Below are positions 1 through 8,623 of a stretch of DNA of 64,000 nt, piece after piece. The position numbers were made by a program, and so were the translations under genes. This stretch comes from Rugosimonospora acidiphila (GTDB lineage Bacteria > Actinomycetota > Actinomycetes > Mycobacteriales > Micromonosporaceae). Under the pieces are notes generated by a model, which saw only the letters and a program-made list of their open reading frames with translations, did no database searches and had not been told where the DNA came from. The first letter of the stretch is position 1. Each line of letters opens with the position of its first letter. The stretch is taken from NCBI RefSeq assembly GCF_039543385.1, contig NZ_BAABJQ010000040.1, forward strand, positions 7,579 to 71,578, read 5' to 3'.

Positions 1-1197
1 GGGCCGGTCGGCCCCGGCGGCGTCGTGCGGCTGCAGGTCGACGGCCGGGGCGGCGTGCCGTCCAGCGGCGTGTCGGCGGTCGTGCTCAATGTGACGGTCA
101 CCAGCCCGACCGCCGCCAGCTACCTCACCCTCTGGCCGGACGGCGACGCCCGCCCCACGGTCTCCGACCTCGACTTCCCGGCCGGCTGGACCGGGGCCAA
201 CGAGGCGACCGTGAGCGTCGGCCCGAACGGCGAGGTGGACATCTACAACCACGCCGGCAACGTGCAGATCATCGCCGACGTGGTCGGCTTCTACGCCGCG
301 GACAACACGCCCGCCGCCACCCTGGGCGCCGGCCTGGAGTACCGGGATCTCGCCGACCACGAGCAGCGCCTGGAGGACACCCGCAACGACGGCAAGACGC
401 TGTCCGGTGGGTCCTCGCTGGAACTGGCGGCAGGCTTCTTCGACCCCGCCTACTACCCGAACGTCCAGGCGCTGGTGGTGACCGTGACGGCGGTGGGTCC
501 GACCGGAAGCGGTTTCCTGACCGCGTGGGACGGGCAGGGCGATCCGCCGACAACCAGCTCCACGCTCAACTTCAGCGCGGGCAAGACCGTGGCGAACACC
601 GCCATCGTGCCCACGTCCTCCTGCACCATCGATCCGTCGTGCGCCGGGGAGCCGGAGATCGGCATCTACAACGCGCTGGGCAGCAAGACCAATGTCCTCG
701 TCGACCTCGTGGGTTACTACGAAGACGCGACCGCCGACGGTGCGCGGTTCGAGGCGATCGACCCGGTGCGCATCGCCGACACCCGTACCGGGCTCGGCGG
801 GGCCGGGACGTTCGGCCCGAAGCACCTCGGCACCTTCACGGCGCCGAGCTCGTTCTCGAACGTCGGGGGGCTGGCGGCCAACGTCACCGCCGTCGCGCCG
901 ACCGCCGACACCTACCTGACGATCTGGGAGGTGGGCGACGGGCAGCCGCCCACCAGCAACCTGGACCCGGCCAAGGGATCGACCGTGGCCAACACGGCGC
1001 AGATCGTGCGGGGGAACGAGGCGTGGCAGTACAACGCCTACAATTTCGCCGGCAACGTCGACATCCTGATCGACATTCAGGGCGTCTTCGTCGGGCCGGG
1101 CGAGTCGTACCCCGCACGCCAGGCGGACGGCCCCGCGGTCGACCCGGGCGCGACGGTGGTCGCGGTGCGCAACGCGCGCGGCTGGCCCGTCGCTTGA
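1..1197 (+). CDS. Secreted or surface repeat protein, 5' end outside the window
   Basis: The reading frame is open from base 1, so the gene begins upstream. The visible 398 residues hold three copies of a roughly 110-residue beta-rich repeat. Each has an N-[VT]-T-[VA]-x-x-P-T segment, then Y-L-T-x-W, a TVAN or ANEAT stretch, and ends in IYN-x-x-G-x-x-[ND]-[IV]-x-[VI]-D-[LIV]-x-G-[FYV]. Such repeats are common in secreted actinobacterial proteins and often form the C-terminal part of cell-surface hydrolases. The catalytic or anchoring part is not visible, so no function is assigned. A strong hairpin follows the stop codon by three bases. The gene looks unrelated to the catabolic locus. Confidence 0.75.
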   Translation, partial: GPVGPGGVVRLQVDGRGGVPSSGVSAVVLNVTVTSPTAASYLTLWPDGDARPTVSDLDFPAGWTGANEATVSVGPNGEVDIYNHAGNVQIIADVVGFYAADNTPAATLGAGLEYRDLADHEQRLEDTRNDGKTLSGGSSLELAAGFFDPAYYPNVQALVVTVTAVGPTGSGFLTAWDGQGDPPTTSSTLNFSAGKTVANTAIVPTSSCTIDPSCAGEPEIGIYNALGSKTNVLVDLVGYYEDATADGARFEAIDPVRIADTRTGLGGAGTFGPKHLGTFTAPSSFSNVGGLAANVTAVAPTADTYLTIWEVGDGQPPTSNLDPAKGSTVANTAQIVRGNEAWQYNAYNFAGNVDILIDIQGVFVGPGESYPARQADGPAVDPGATVVAVRNARGWPVA

Positions 1198-1200
1198 CAA

Positions 1201-1236
1201 GGTCGAGGGCCGTCCCGTGCGGGGCGGCCCTCGACC
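1201..1236 (+). terminator. Intrinsic terminator-like hairpin
   Basis: Arms 1201-1216 and 1221-1236 pair over 16 bp (one G-U) around the loop GTGC. It lies just after the stop codon of the repeat protein. There is no long T tract, as is usual in high-GC actinobacteria. Confidence 0.75.
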
Positions 1237-1237
1237 G

Positions 1238-1432
1238 TTATCGGGGTTCGGCGCGGTCCAGGTGCCGGTGGCGGGCCATGGCGGCGAGCCAGTCGTCGTC
1301 GCCGATCGGGGTGAGCACGAAGCGGGTGATCATGCGCTGGCCGCCCGCGCGTGACCGGCGCGCACCCGTACCCGGTGCGAGTACCAGCGTGCCGGCGGCG
1401 GTGGCCAACTCCGAGATCGTGCCCCAGTCCAT
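1238..1432 (-). CDS. Small hypothetical ORF (64 aa)
   Basis: This is an ATG start preceded by a G-rich stretch on the minus strand. The N-terminal 20 residues are mildly hydrophobic (ATAAGTLVLA) and the rest is basic. No family is recognised. It starts only two bases from the hairpin at 1201-1236 and could be spurious. Apart from it and the hairpin, the 1198-1531 interval shows nothing recognisable. Confidence 0.3.
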   Translation of the reverse strand: MDWGTISELATAAGTLVLAPGTGARRSRAGGQRMITRFVLTPIGDDDWLAAMARHRHLDRAEPR

Positions 1433-1531
1433 CAGGTACCCCCGTCGAACGTGACCCGGTGTGATCGGGGCCGGCGGTAATCTATTCGGCGAGGTGCCCC
1501 GCCGAGCGGGCCCGCGCCGCCGCCGGTGCCG

Positions 1532-2587
1532 CTACGCCCGGGTCAGGCGGTCGGTGACGGCCGCGGCCACCTCCGCCGTGGACGCGGCGCCGCCCAGGTC
1601 CCGCGAGCGCGGCCCGTCGCGCAGCGTCGCGTCCACCGCCTCGGTCAGCGCGGTACCCGCGTCGGTCTCGCCCAGGTGGTCGAGCATCATCGCGGCCGCG
1701 TACAGCATCGCGGCGGGGTTGGCCACGCCGGTGCCCGCGATGTCCGGCGCGGAGCCGTGTACGGGCTCGAACAGGGAGGGGAAGGCGCGTTCGGGGTTGA
1801 GGTTCGCGCTCGCCGCCAAGCCCAGCGAACCGACCAGCGCGGCGGTGAGGTCGGAGAGGATGTCGCCGAACAGGTTGGATGCCACGATGACGTCGAAGTC
1901 GCGGGGCCGCAGGATCAGCGCCGCCGCCAACGCGTCGATGAGCACCGACCTGAGCTTCAGGTCGGGGTAGCCGGCCGCGACCCGCGCCACGTGCTCGTCC
2001 CAGAACGGCATGGTGTGCAGGATGCCGTTGGACTTCGTGGCCGACGTCAGTGTCCCGGAGCGCCTGCTGGCCAACTCGGCGGCGTAGGCGGCCACCCTCG
2101 TGACGCCATCCCGGGTGAACCGGGACGCCTGGACCGCGTACCCGTCGCCGTCGGGGCCGCCCCGGCCGCCGACCTCCGAGTACTCGCCCTCGACGTTCTC
2201 CCGTATCACCACGATGTCGATGCCGGCCGGGTCGGCGAGCGGGGACGGCACGCCGGCGATGTGCCGCACCGGGCGCAGGTTGACGTACTGGTTGAACTGC
2301 CGCCGCATGGGCATCAGCAGTCCCCACAGGGTGGTCGTGTCCGGGATGTCCGGCGCGCCGACGGCGCCGAAGAGGATGGCATCGTGGCGTTTGAGTTGTT
2401 CGATGCCGTCCTCGGGCATCAGGTAGCCCGTCTCCCGGTAGCGCTGCGAACCCCAGTCGTAGTGCGTCCAGTCGACGGTGAAACCGTGGCGGCGGCCGCA
2501 GGCGTCGACGGCCGCGACGGCCGGGGGCATGACCTCCTGGCCGATCCCGTCTCCGGCGATCGCGGCGATGGAGTGGACACGGGACAT
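1532..2587 (-). CDS. ttuC: Tartrate/D-malate dehydrogenase-like decarboxylating enzyme
   Basis: A 351-residue member of the isocitrate/isopropylmalate dehydrogenase superfamily. These cytosolic enzymes oxidise a 2-hydroxy acid with NAD and often decarboxylate it. The N-terminal AGDGIG motif, the WGLLMPMRR and YVNLRPVR segments, the catalytic Tyr in RENVEGEYSE, the Lys in SATKSNG, and the metal-binding Asp cluster in ASNLFGDILSD are all present. The WGLL/RRQFNQYVNLRPV signature is closer to tartrate dehydrogenase (TtuC/YeaU type) than to LeuB or Icd. Exact substrate (tartrate, D-malate or 3-isopropylmalate analogue) is inferred. It is transcribed in the same direction as the upstream DeoR-type regulator gene. 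Confidence 0.8.
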   Translation of the reverse strand: MSRVHSIAAIAGDGIGQEVMPPAVAAVDACGRRHGFTVDWTHYDWGSQRYRETGYLMPEDGIEQLKRHDAILFGAVGAPDIPDTTTLWGLLMPMRRQFNQYVNLRPVRHIAGVPSPLADPAGIDIVVIRENVEGEYSEVGGRGGPDGDGYAVQASRFTRDGVTRVAAYAAELASRRSGTLTSATKSNGILHTMPFWDEHVARVAAGYPDLKLRSVLIDALAAALILRPRDFDVIVASNLFGDILSDLTAALVGSLGLAASANLNPERAFPSLFEPVHGSAPDIAGTGVANPAAMLYAAAMMLDHLGETDAGTALTEAVDATLRDGPRSRDLGGAASTAEVAAAVTDRLTRA

Positions 2588-2771
2588 GAATGGCGCTCCT
2601 TCGAGATACGTCTAGGACGGGCGAACGATGCGCGAATTCCCCGCGGCCGGGCGCGGCGCTGTGCACGAGAACCGGTTGCGCCCCGGCGTGGACGGCTGCG
2701 GGGTGGTGGTCGTAGGGCCGGACGAGGTGATCATGAGGTTAGGGGGGATCCCCAAGCATGTCAATTTGCTA

Positions 2772-2782
2772 ACACGAGGTGT
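2772..2782. promoter_or_regulatory. Possible operator (ACAC-GAG-GTGT inverted repeat)
   Basis: A short dyad lies in an unusually AT-rich stretch (about 2755-2800) between the DeoR-type regulator and the tartrate-dehydrogenase-like gene, where the promoter of the latter should be. Only the dyad and base composition support it. Confidence 0.25.
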
Positions 2783-2835
2783 GAGAATTACGTCAGCCTA
2801 TGCGGCGGCGGCCCGGCGGGTGTCCCGGTCGAATA

Positions 2836-3648
2836 TCAGGACTGGGTGTCCGCACCGGACGGATCGACCATTACCACATTGACGTGATGTGCCACCAGTG
2901 CGTCGCGGGCCGACTCGCTCAACCCGTCGTCGGTGACGATGGTGTCCACCTGGTCCAGCGAGCACGCCCGTACCATCGCCGAGGCGGCGAACTTGCTCGA
3001 ATCGGCGAGCAGCACCACCTCGTCGGCGGCCTCGACGAGATGCCGCTTGGTCAGCGCGTCGAAGTGGTTGCCGCAGTAGACGGCGTCGGCCGACACCGCC
3101 GTGGCGGCCAGGAACAGCGTGCGTACCCGCAGTTCGCTGAGCGCGGCCAGGGTGGCCGGGCCGGCGAACGACTGCGAGCGGTGGCGCAGGGTCCCGCCGA
3201 GGCTGGTCACCTCGACGTTGGGCCGGCCCAACAGGGCGTTGATGGCCAGCAGCGAGGCGGTGACGACGTGCAGCGCGATGTCCGGCGGCAGCGCCTTGAC
3301 GAACTCCAGCGTGGTGGTGCCGGCATCGAGGGCGACGGCCCCGTGCGACGGAAGCAGGGACATCGCGGCGCGTGCGATCGCCCGCTTGGCGGCGGGCATC
3401 CGGGCCGACCGGGCGCGCAGGTCCGGGCCGCCGACCGACTGGGACGCCGGGACGGTGACCCCGCCGTGCACGCTGCGCAGCGTGCCCTCGTCGGCCAGCC
3501 GCTGGACGTCGCGCCGGATGGTCATCTCCGACACGTCCAACGCCGCCGAGAGCTCCGAGATCGTACAGTAGCCCTGCCGCTCCACCATGCCCAACAGGTG
3601 CGCGCGGCGTGCGTGCGCGGCAGTCTGTCCGGCCGCCTCAGTCCCCAC
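2836..3648 (-). CDS. DeoR-family transcriptional regulator
   Basis: The chosen GTG start at 3648 has an AAGGCGGG ribosome-binding site about 10 bases upstream and gives 270 residues, the normal DeoR length; an upstream in-frame extension to 3792 looks non-coding. Residues about 10-65 form the helix-turn-helix (ISELSAALDVSEMTIRRDVQRLADEG), followed by the family linker HGGV. The C-terminal half is the sugar-phosphate-sensing DeoRC fold (VALDAGTTT, TSLGGTLR, LLADSSKF). It probably controls the tartrate-dehydrogenase-like gene and/or the divergent aldo/keto reductase. Effector unknown. Confidence 0.85.
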   Translation of the reverse strand: MGTEAAGQTAAHARRAHLLGMVERQGYCTISELSAALDVSEMTIRRDVQRLADEGTLRSVHGGVTVPASQSVGGPDLRARSARMPAAKRAIARAAMSLLPSHGAVALDAGTTTLEFVKALPPDIALHVVTASLLAINALLGRPNVEVTSLGGTLRHRSQSFAGPATLAALSELRVRTLFLAATAVSADAVYCGNHFDALTKRHLVEAADEVVLLADSSKFAASAMVRACSLDQVDTIVTDDGLSESARDALVAHHVNVVMVDPSGADTQS

Positions 3649-4010
3649 TGCGTTTTTCCCGCCTTCGCGAGCCCGGGCGCACCGAGCCCCTAGGATCCAG
3701 GTAAGTCTCCGGCCAGAGCGGCTCGCCGTAGGCGATTCTCGCCGTCGTGGTCCGTTCGCGACGATATCTCCCCACCGGGCGCGGCCGCCCATGGGCCCGC
3801 CCCGGGCGCGTGCCCGCCGCCCGGGTTCTTCGATTGCCGGACGGGGCGCGAAGAGGTTGATAACTATCGCACAGGCGCGTTCGCCCGCGAGGGGACATCG
3901 CGCGAGCCGGCCCGGCGACCGTCGGCGATAGACGACTAACCGTCATACCTTCTACGATCGAGCGCGGAGATCGTTCTGCGGGAAACACCAAGCCGGGCGG
4001 GAGGCGCGTG
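3649..4010. other. Divergent intergenic region
   Basis: This 362-base interval separates the divergent DeoR-type regulator and aldo/keto reductase, and must hold both promoters. A short dyad GATA-AC-TATC lies at 3859-3868 and a second GATA-containing AT-rich patch near 3926-3955. Either could be a DeoR operator. No convincing gene was seen in it. Confidence 0.4.
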
Positions 4011-5018
4011 ATGCGCACACGGAGGCTGGGCTCCTCGGGGCTACGGGTGACGGCTCTCGGAATCGGTACCGCGTCGTTCGGCAGCGACGGCACCGATGAG
4101 GCGGTCGCCTTCGAGATCCTCGACCGGGCGTTCGCCGCGGGCATCAGGCTCATCGACACCGCCGACTCGTACCCGTCGCTGCCGGACCGGCTCGGCGCCG
4201 CGGAGCGGATAGTGGGCCGGTGGGTGGCCTCGCGCGACGTGCGCGACGAGGTGGTCATCGCCACCAAGGTGAACTACCCGATGACCCGCAGCCTGAACTC
4301 GGGCGGCCTCGGCCGCGGGCACATCCTGCGGGCCGTCGACGACAGCCTCGACCGCCTGCAGACCGACCACATCGACCTGCTCCAGGCGCATCAGGTCGAC
4401 CGCGGTACGCCGGTGCTGGAGACGGTTCGGGCGTTCGATTCGGTGGTCCAGCGGGGCGCGGTGCACTACTACGGCGTCTGCAACTGGCCGGCGTGGCTGA
4501 TCGCCAAGGCGTGCGCGCTGGCCGACCACTGGGGACTGCACCGGCCGATCTCGGCACAGCTCAAGTACAGCCCGGTGATGCGCGACGTCGAGCGGGAGGT
4601 GGTCCCGTTGTGTCTGGACGAGGGCATCGGGCTGCTGACCATCAACGCGCTCGCCGGCGGGCTGCTGACCGGTCGTTACCGGTACGAGGACGGGCCCAAC
4701 TCGGGCCGCTTCGGAAGCGTCAAGGTGGGCTCCAGCGGCCGTTCCATGGGCGAGATCTACACGTCGCGGTACTGGTCGCCCGAGCACTTCGCGGCCGTGG
4801 ACGCGCTGCGCAAGGCGTGCCCGACCGGGACGGCCGAGATGGTGGCCACGGTCATCGCGTGGGTGGCGAGCCGGCCGGCGGTGGGCAGCGTCCTGCTGGG
4901 CGCCAGCAAACCCGAGCAGTTGTCCGCGCAACTCGACGGCGCCGCCCGCAGCCTCGACCCCGAGACCGCTCGGCTCATCGATGAGCTGTGGTGGGGGATT
5001 CCCCGCAAGTTCGTCTGA
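4011..5018 (+). CDS. Aldo/keto reductase
   Basis: A 335-residue NADP(H)-dependent (beta/alpha)8-barrel oxidoreductase. The start RLGSSGLRVTALGIGTASFG is typical. The catalytic tetrad is visible: Asp and Tyr in IDTADSYPS, Lys in VIATKVNY, His in LLQAHQVD. The C-terminal LLGASKPEQL segment fits cofactor binding. ATG 4011 sits seven bases after a GGGAGG ribosome-binding site; the overlapping GTG at 4008 is too close. Substrate unknown. It is divergent from the DeoR regulator and precedes the amidohydrolase, which has its own promoter. Confidence 0.85.
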   Translation: MRTRRLGSSGLRVTALGIGTASFGSDGTDEAVAFEILDRAFAAGIRLIDTADSYPSLPDRLGAAERIVGRWVASRDVRDEVVIATKVNYPMTRSLNSGGLGRGHILRAVDDSLDRLQTDHIDLLQAHQVDRGTPVLETVRAFDSVVQRGAVHYYGVCNWPAWLIAKACALADHWGLHRPISAQLKYSPVMRDVEREVVPLCLDEGIGLLTINALAGGLLTGRYRYEDGPNSGRFGSVKVGSSGRSMGEIYTSRYWSPEHFAAVDALRKACPTGTAEMVATVIAWVASRPAVGSVLLGASKPEQLSAQLDGAARSLDPETARLIDELWWGIPRKFV

Positions 5019-5030
5019 CGCGCGCCCGCC

Positions 5031-5052
5031 ACCAGGCCGGGGATCGCCTGGT
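5031..5052 (+). terminator. Weak hairpin after the aldo/keto reductase
   Basis: ACCAGGC (5031-5037) pairs with GCCTGGT (5046-5052) around an 8-base loop, 13 bases after the stop codon. It is short and has no T tract. Confidence 0.3.
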
Positions 5053-5102
5053 CTCCTCCGTCCGTGCTGCCCGACGGGGCGGGATGTCGGCAAGCCTCGA
5101 TC

Positions 5103-5144
5103 TTGTCATCCGTCCCGGGCCCGCCGTATTCTGCAGCCTACAGA
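5103..5144 (+). promoter_or_regulatory. Promoter with regulon operator, site 1
   Basis: TTGTCA (5103-5108), 18 bases, then TATTCT (5127-5132) form a plausible promoter. The motif TGCAGCCTACAGA (5132-5144) overlaps the -10 end and matches the consensus TRYAGCCTAYAG seen throughout the locus. The following TACAGACTACGA box recurs at site 2. It serves the amidohydrolase that starts at 5167. Confidence 0.6.
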
Positions 5145-5166
5145 CTACGAGAAAGGCGGGCCGGCC

Positions 5167-6006
5167 TTGATTGTCACGTCGAGTGGAACCGAGCATTTTG
5201 TCTTCGACGGCCATGTCCATCTGGGCAGAGCCCGGCCATACCAGACATCCAACGTCGGCGTCGACGCGTACCACGCGGAGGATCTGATCCGCGACATGGA
5301 CCAGGCGGGTGTGGACATGGCGGTGGCCTTTCCCAGGGCCGAGCCCATCACCGACTACACCTCCGGCAACGGGTACGTGCTGGAGGCGGCGCGGCGGTAC
5401 CCGACCAGGATCGTCCCGTACGCACGCATCAACCCGTACTTCGCCGACCGCTGCCTCGACCAGATCGACCAGTACGCCGCCCGGGGCGTGCGGGGGATCA
5501 AGCTGCACCCGTTCAAGGACTTCGGCGCGACGGCGGTCAACAGCGTCGACTTCATCCACCCGATACTGGAAAGAGCCGGGCGGCACGGCCTGGTCGTCAT
5601 CATCCACAGCGGCGGACCGTGGAACGCGACTCCCACGCTCATCGGCGACCTGGCGCTGTCTTTCCCCTCGGTGAACTTCATCCTCGCGCACGCCGGCGGT
5701 GAACTCGAAGAGGACACGATGGTGGTCGCGAAGCTGCTGCCCACCTCGAACTACTACGTGGACTGCGCGGGCGTGCACAACCCCAAGACCATCGGGCGAC
5801 TGGTCCGCGCGCTGGGTGCGGACCACGTGCTGTTCGGCTCCGACCGTGCCTCGGTGCCCTACGGCTTCGAGATCTCCAAAATCGCCAGATACGCGGCGCT
5901 GGACGATCAGACGGTGGCCGGGATTCTCGGCGGGAACCTGCTCAAGCTGCTCGGCATCGAGCCGGACGTGGCGGCCTACCAGCGGGTGGACCTCGCCGCG
6001 ATCTGA
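5167..6006 (+). CDS. Amidohydrolase-family (COG2159-type) metal-dependent hydrolase/decarboxylase
   Basis: A 279-residue TIM-barrel protein with the metal-binding HxH in FDGHVHLG near the N terminus, GIKLHPF, VIIHSGG, ILAHAGG and FGSDR, in the order expected for the amidohydrolase_2 family. That family includes 2-pyrone-4,6-dicarboxylate lactonase (LigI), 4-oxalomesaconate hydratase (LigJ) and several aromatic acid decarboxylases. With the LigB-type dioxygenase at 52.4 kb, a LigI/LigJ-like lactone or hydratase step is attractive but unproven. The TTG start at 5167 follows AAAGGCGGG; the in-frame extension upstream crosses the promoter and is rejected. Confidence 0.75.
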   Translation: MIVTSSGTEHFVFDGHVHLGRARPYQTSNVGVDAYHAEDLIRDMDQAGVDMAVAFPRAEPITDYTSGNGYVLEAARRYPTRIVPYARINPYFADRCLDQIDQYAARGVRGIKLHPFKDFGATAVNSVDFIHPILERAGRHGLVVIIHSGGPWNATPTLIGDLALSFPSVNFILAHAGGELEEDTMVVAKLLPTSNYYVDCAGVHNPKTIGRLVRALGADHVLFGSDRASVPYGFEISKIARYAALDDQTVAGILGGNLLKLLGIEPDVAAYQRVDLAAI

Positions 6007-6307
6007 CGGCGAGAAAATCGACTGCGACGCGGCCACCGGCCGTGCGCCTAGCCGTGCCCTGACAGTCCACACAGGACGGTGAGTCGGCGCGCCATCATGC
6101 CTGCTCGGCGGCGGGACCTCGGTCATCGCGCCCGGCAACTCTTGCGATCCGAGGCGTGGCCGTCGTAGATTGCTCGTTACAGCGACGTAGGTTACAGATT
6201 ACAGACTACGAAAGCCTTGGGTGCCTGGTAGCGGCTACCGGCACCGGAAATCCACCGGCGATCACCGCTTACAACCGCGCACGCGAAGACCAAATCTGGA
6301 GGTCGAG
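6007..6307 (+). other. Intergenic region with promoter and leader
   Basis: This 301-base gap between the amidohydrolase and the 12-gene operon contains promoter/operator site 2 and a leader of roughly 110-130 bases. No gene or clear terminator was seen. Confidence 0.4.
6142..6196 (+). promoter_or_regulatory. Promoter with regulon operator, site 2
   Basis: TTGCGA (6142-6147), 18 bases, TAGATT (6166-6171). The reverse complement of 6184-6196 reads TGTAACCTACGTC, a match to the locus-wide motif. Just downstream, TTACAGACTACGAAAG resembles the box after site 1. It drives the operon from 6308. Confidence 0.5.
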
Positions 6308-7255
6308 GTGCCACTGGTTGCGTTGACAAGCTACCCGCACACCCGTCCCCTCGTGGACGGCGCGGTGCGGCCGGAGGGCCTCGACCTGGAGTTCGACCCC
6401 CTGGTCAACGGCATCTTCCCGGCCTTCCGCGTGATGGCCAGGACCCTGCGGTACGACGTTTCCGAATTCGGAATCTCGACCGCGCTGTGCGCCGTCGAGC
6501 GTGGCCTGCCCGTGCGGCTGCTGCCGGTGTTCGTGACGCGACGGTACGACCACGTGGGCATGTTCGTCCGCGAGGACTCGCCGGTGCGGTCGGTCGCCGA
6601 CCTGGCGGGCGCGCGGATCGCGGTCAAGTCGTTCACGGTCACCGACGTGGTCTGGTCGACCGGCATCCTGCTGGAATCCCTGGGCCGCCTGAACGGGATC
6701 ACCTGGCAGGTGACCGGGGACGAGCACCTGGCCGAGCAGAAGCTGCCCGACTCGGCGCGGGCCGTCGAGGGCAGCCCGACCCAACTGCTGAGGGCTGGTG
6801 AGGTCGACGCGATCTTCGACCCCCGGGCCGGCGGTGAGCCGGGCATCCGCCCGTTGTTTCCCGATGTCCGAGAGGCCGAGCGGAACTGGCTCGCGACCAA
6901 GGGCTACGTCCCGCCCCACCACACGATCGTCGTGCGGGAGTCCCTGCTGGAGCGCTACCCCGACTGCGGGCGCCGGCTGTACGAGGCGTTCCGCGCGGCC
7001 AAGGAGCCGTTCCTGCATGACTTCGCGGGCGGCGTCGACGTGCTGGCCGGAGACGACAGCCCGACCGGGCCCCGCCACGACTACGGGGTGGAGAAGACCG
7101 AGGACCTGGTCGGGCGTGACCCGGTTCCGTACGGGCTGACCGCCAACTGGCGCGCCCTCGAGGACATCGTCGGGTACCTGAAGCACATGGGGCTGCTGTC
7201 CGGAGCGCGGCCCGTCGAAGAGTTCTTCGTGCCGGTCGACGGCGACGCCGGATAG
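6308..7255 (+). CDS. 4,5-dihydroxyphthalate decarboxylase-like protein
   Basis: A 315-residue protein with a type II periplasmic-binding-protein fold but no signal peptide, hence cytosolic. The family (Pht5/OphC type) removes one carboxylate from 4,5-dihydroxyphthalate to give protocatechuate. The start LTSYPHTRPLVDG, the EFGIST segment, SVADLAGARIAVKSF and the C-terminal RDPVPYGL...LxxIVGYLKHMGLL...VEEFF are family hallmarks. GTG 6308 follows GGAGG by five bases. It is the first gene of an operon with a phthalate-dioxygenase-like Rieske gene, which supports an aromatic-dicarboxylate role. A relative lies at 46412-47410. Confidence 0.75.
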   Translation: MPLVALTSYPHTRPLVDGAVRPEGLDLEFDPLVNGIFPAFRVMARTLRYDVSEFGISTALCAVERGLPVRLLPVFVTRRYDHVGMFVREDSPVRSVADLAGARIAVKSFTVTDVVWSTGILLESLGRLNGITWQVTGDEHLAEQKLPDSARAVEGSPTQLLRAGEVDAIFDPRAGGEPGIRPLFPDVREAERNWLATKGYVPPHHTIVVRESLLERYPDCGRRLYEAFRAAKEPFLHDFAGGVDVLAGDDSPTGPRHDYGVEKTEDLVGRDPVPYGLTANWRALEDIVGYLKHMGLLSGARPVEEFFVPVDGDAG

Positions 7256-7309
7256 GCGGCGATCCGCCAGGGCCAGGCCTGTTCACCGAAGAGATTGGAG
7301 TGCCTCGCG

Positions 7310-8623
7310 ATGCTCAGCGAAGCAGACAACGCACTCTTGACCCAGACCGGCCCCGGCACCCCGATGGGAACGGTCTTCCGCAGTTTCTGGATCCCCGCGC
7401 TGCTGTCGAAAGAGGTGCCGGAGCGCGACGGGACGCCGGTGAGGGTGGGCCTGCTCGGGGAAAAGCTGGTCGCCTTCCGGGACACCTCGGGCCGGGTCGG
7501 CCTGCTGGAGGCCCGGTGCCCGCACCGGCACGCCAACCTGTTCTGGGGCCGCAACGAGGACAACGGCCTGCGCTGCGTCTACCACGGGTGGAAGTTCACG
7601 GTCGACGGCACCTGTGTGGACATGCCGGCCGAGCCGGCGGACTCGACGTACAAGGACCGGCTGCGCGCGGTGGCGTACCCGACACATGAGGCGGGCGGGA
7701 TCGTCTGGGCCTACCTGGGCGACCCGGACAACGTCCCGCCGTTCCCCGCCTTCGACTGGACGTTCCTGCCAGAGGGGTACAGCTACGCCACCAAACGCCT
7801 GCAGCAGTGCAACTACTTCCAGAACCTGGAAGGCGAACTGGACTCGTCCCACAACTATTTCCTGCACCGGGAGTTCCAGCTTCCCGAGAACGGCATCCTC
7901 GCGCCCGAGGACATGCGCCGCCCCGACTTCTACATCGCGGAGGCGCCGCACGGCCTGCTGGTCGTGGTCAAGCGGAACCTCGACTCGGGCAACAGGTACT
8001 ACCGGATCACCCCGTTCATGATGCCCAGTTACACGATCATCCCTACCGAACAGGCCGCGGACGAGCCCGATCGGTTCACCGCGGCGGTCCCGCTCGACGA
8101 TCACAACATGTGGGGATACACCGTCTCGTGGCGGCGCGACCGGCCGCTGAACGAGGCCGAGCTGGAGGAGATCAATAGCGGCAGGGTCTCGCACGCCGCC
8201 GTCGACCCGGACACCTTCATTCCGCTGGGCAACCTGGGCAACGACTACCTGATCGACCGCGAGGCGCAGCGGACCCGCTCGTTCACCGGTATCCCCGGCG
8301 TACGGGTGCAGGATCTGGCCGTGCAGGAGGACCAGGACGGCCCGGTCTGCCGGCGGTTCGAGGAGCACCTGGGCACGACCGACCGGGCCATCGTGGCGAC
8401 CAGGCGGTTGATGCTGCGCGCCGCGCGGCAGGTCCAGCAGGGCACCCTTCCCCCGCAGCGCGACAACGCGTCGTCGTACCGGCTGCGGTCGCTGGCCGTG
8501 GAGGCGGACTCCTCGACGCCGTGGGAGGACCTCTGGCGCGAGCGGCAGGGCGCGGACAACCCGGACGCGCTGCCCGCCAAACTCGAAGAGGTCGAGGAGT
8601 GGGCCAGTGTCGACAGTGAATGA
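7310..8623 (+). CDS. Rieske aromatic-ring-hydroxylating oxygenase, phthalate 4,5-dioxygenase-like alpha subunit
   Basis: This 437-residue protein starts like phthalate 4,5-dioxygenase oxygenase components (TGPGTPMGTVFRSFWIPAL). The Rieske [2Fe-2S] ligands are CPHRH and CVYHGW at about residues 67-91. The mononuclear iron site is in LEGELDSSHNYFLH. No small beta subunit is adjacent, in line with alpha-only enzymes. It would use electrons from a ferredoxin (51639) and reductase (47457) to dihydroxylate an aromatic acid. ATG 7310 is nine bases after GGAG. The next gene starts inside its 3' end, so translation is coupled. Substrate is inferred. Confidence 0.85.
   Translation: MLSEADNALLTQTGPGTPMGTVFRSFWIPALLSKEVPERDGTPVRVGLLGEKLVAFRDTSGRVGLLEARCPHRHANLFWGRNEDNGLRCVYHGWKFTVDGTCVDMPAEPADSTYKDRLRAVAYPTHEAGGIVWAYLGDPDNVPPFPAFDWTFLPEGYSYATKRLQQCNYFQNLEGELDSSHNYFLHREFQLPENGILAPEDMRRPDFYIAEAPHGLLVVVKRNLDSGNRYYRITPFMMPSYTIIPTEQAADEPDRFTAAVPLDDHNMWGYTVSWRRDRPLNEAELEEINSGRVSHAAVDPDTFIPLGNLGNDYLIDREAQRTRSFTGIPGVRVQDLAVQEDQDGPVCRRFEEHLGTTDRAIVATRRLMLRAARQVQQGTLPPQRDNASSYRLRSLAVEADSSTPWEDLWRERQGADNPDALPAKLEEVEEWASVDSE

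Noticed and set aside
1482..2887. Long alternative frames over the tartrate-dehydrogenase-like gene on both strands
   Set aside because: Arg/Pro/Gly-rich translations without family motifs, overlapping a clearly conserved enzyme.
3935..3960. A further copy of the regulon operator before the aldo/keto reductase at 4011
   Set aside because: The AT-rich stretch shares only part of the CCT core and misses several consensus positions on both strands.
6308..7255. ABC substrate-binding protein
   Set aside because: The fold is similar, but there is no signal peptide or lipobox, and the conserved segments match dihydroxyphthalate decarboxylases. The same applies to 46412-47410.
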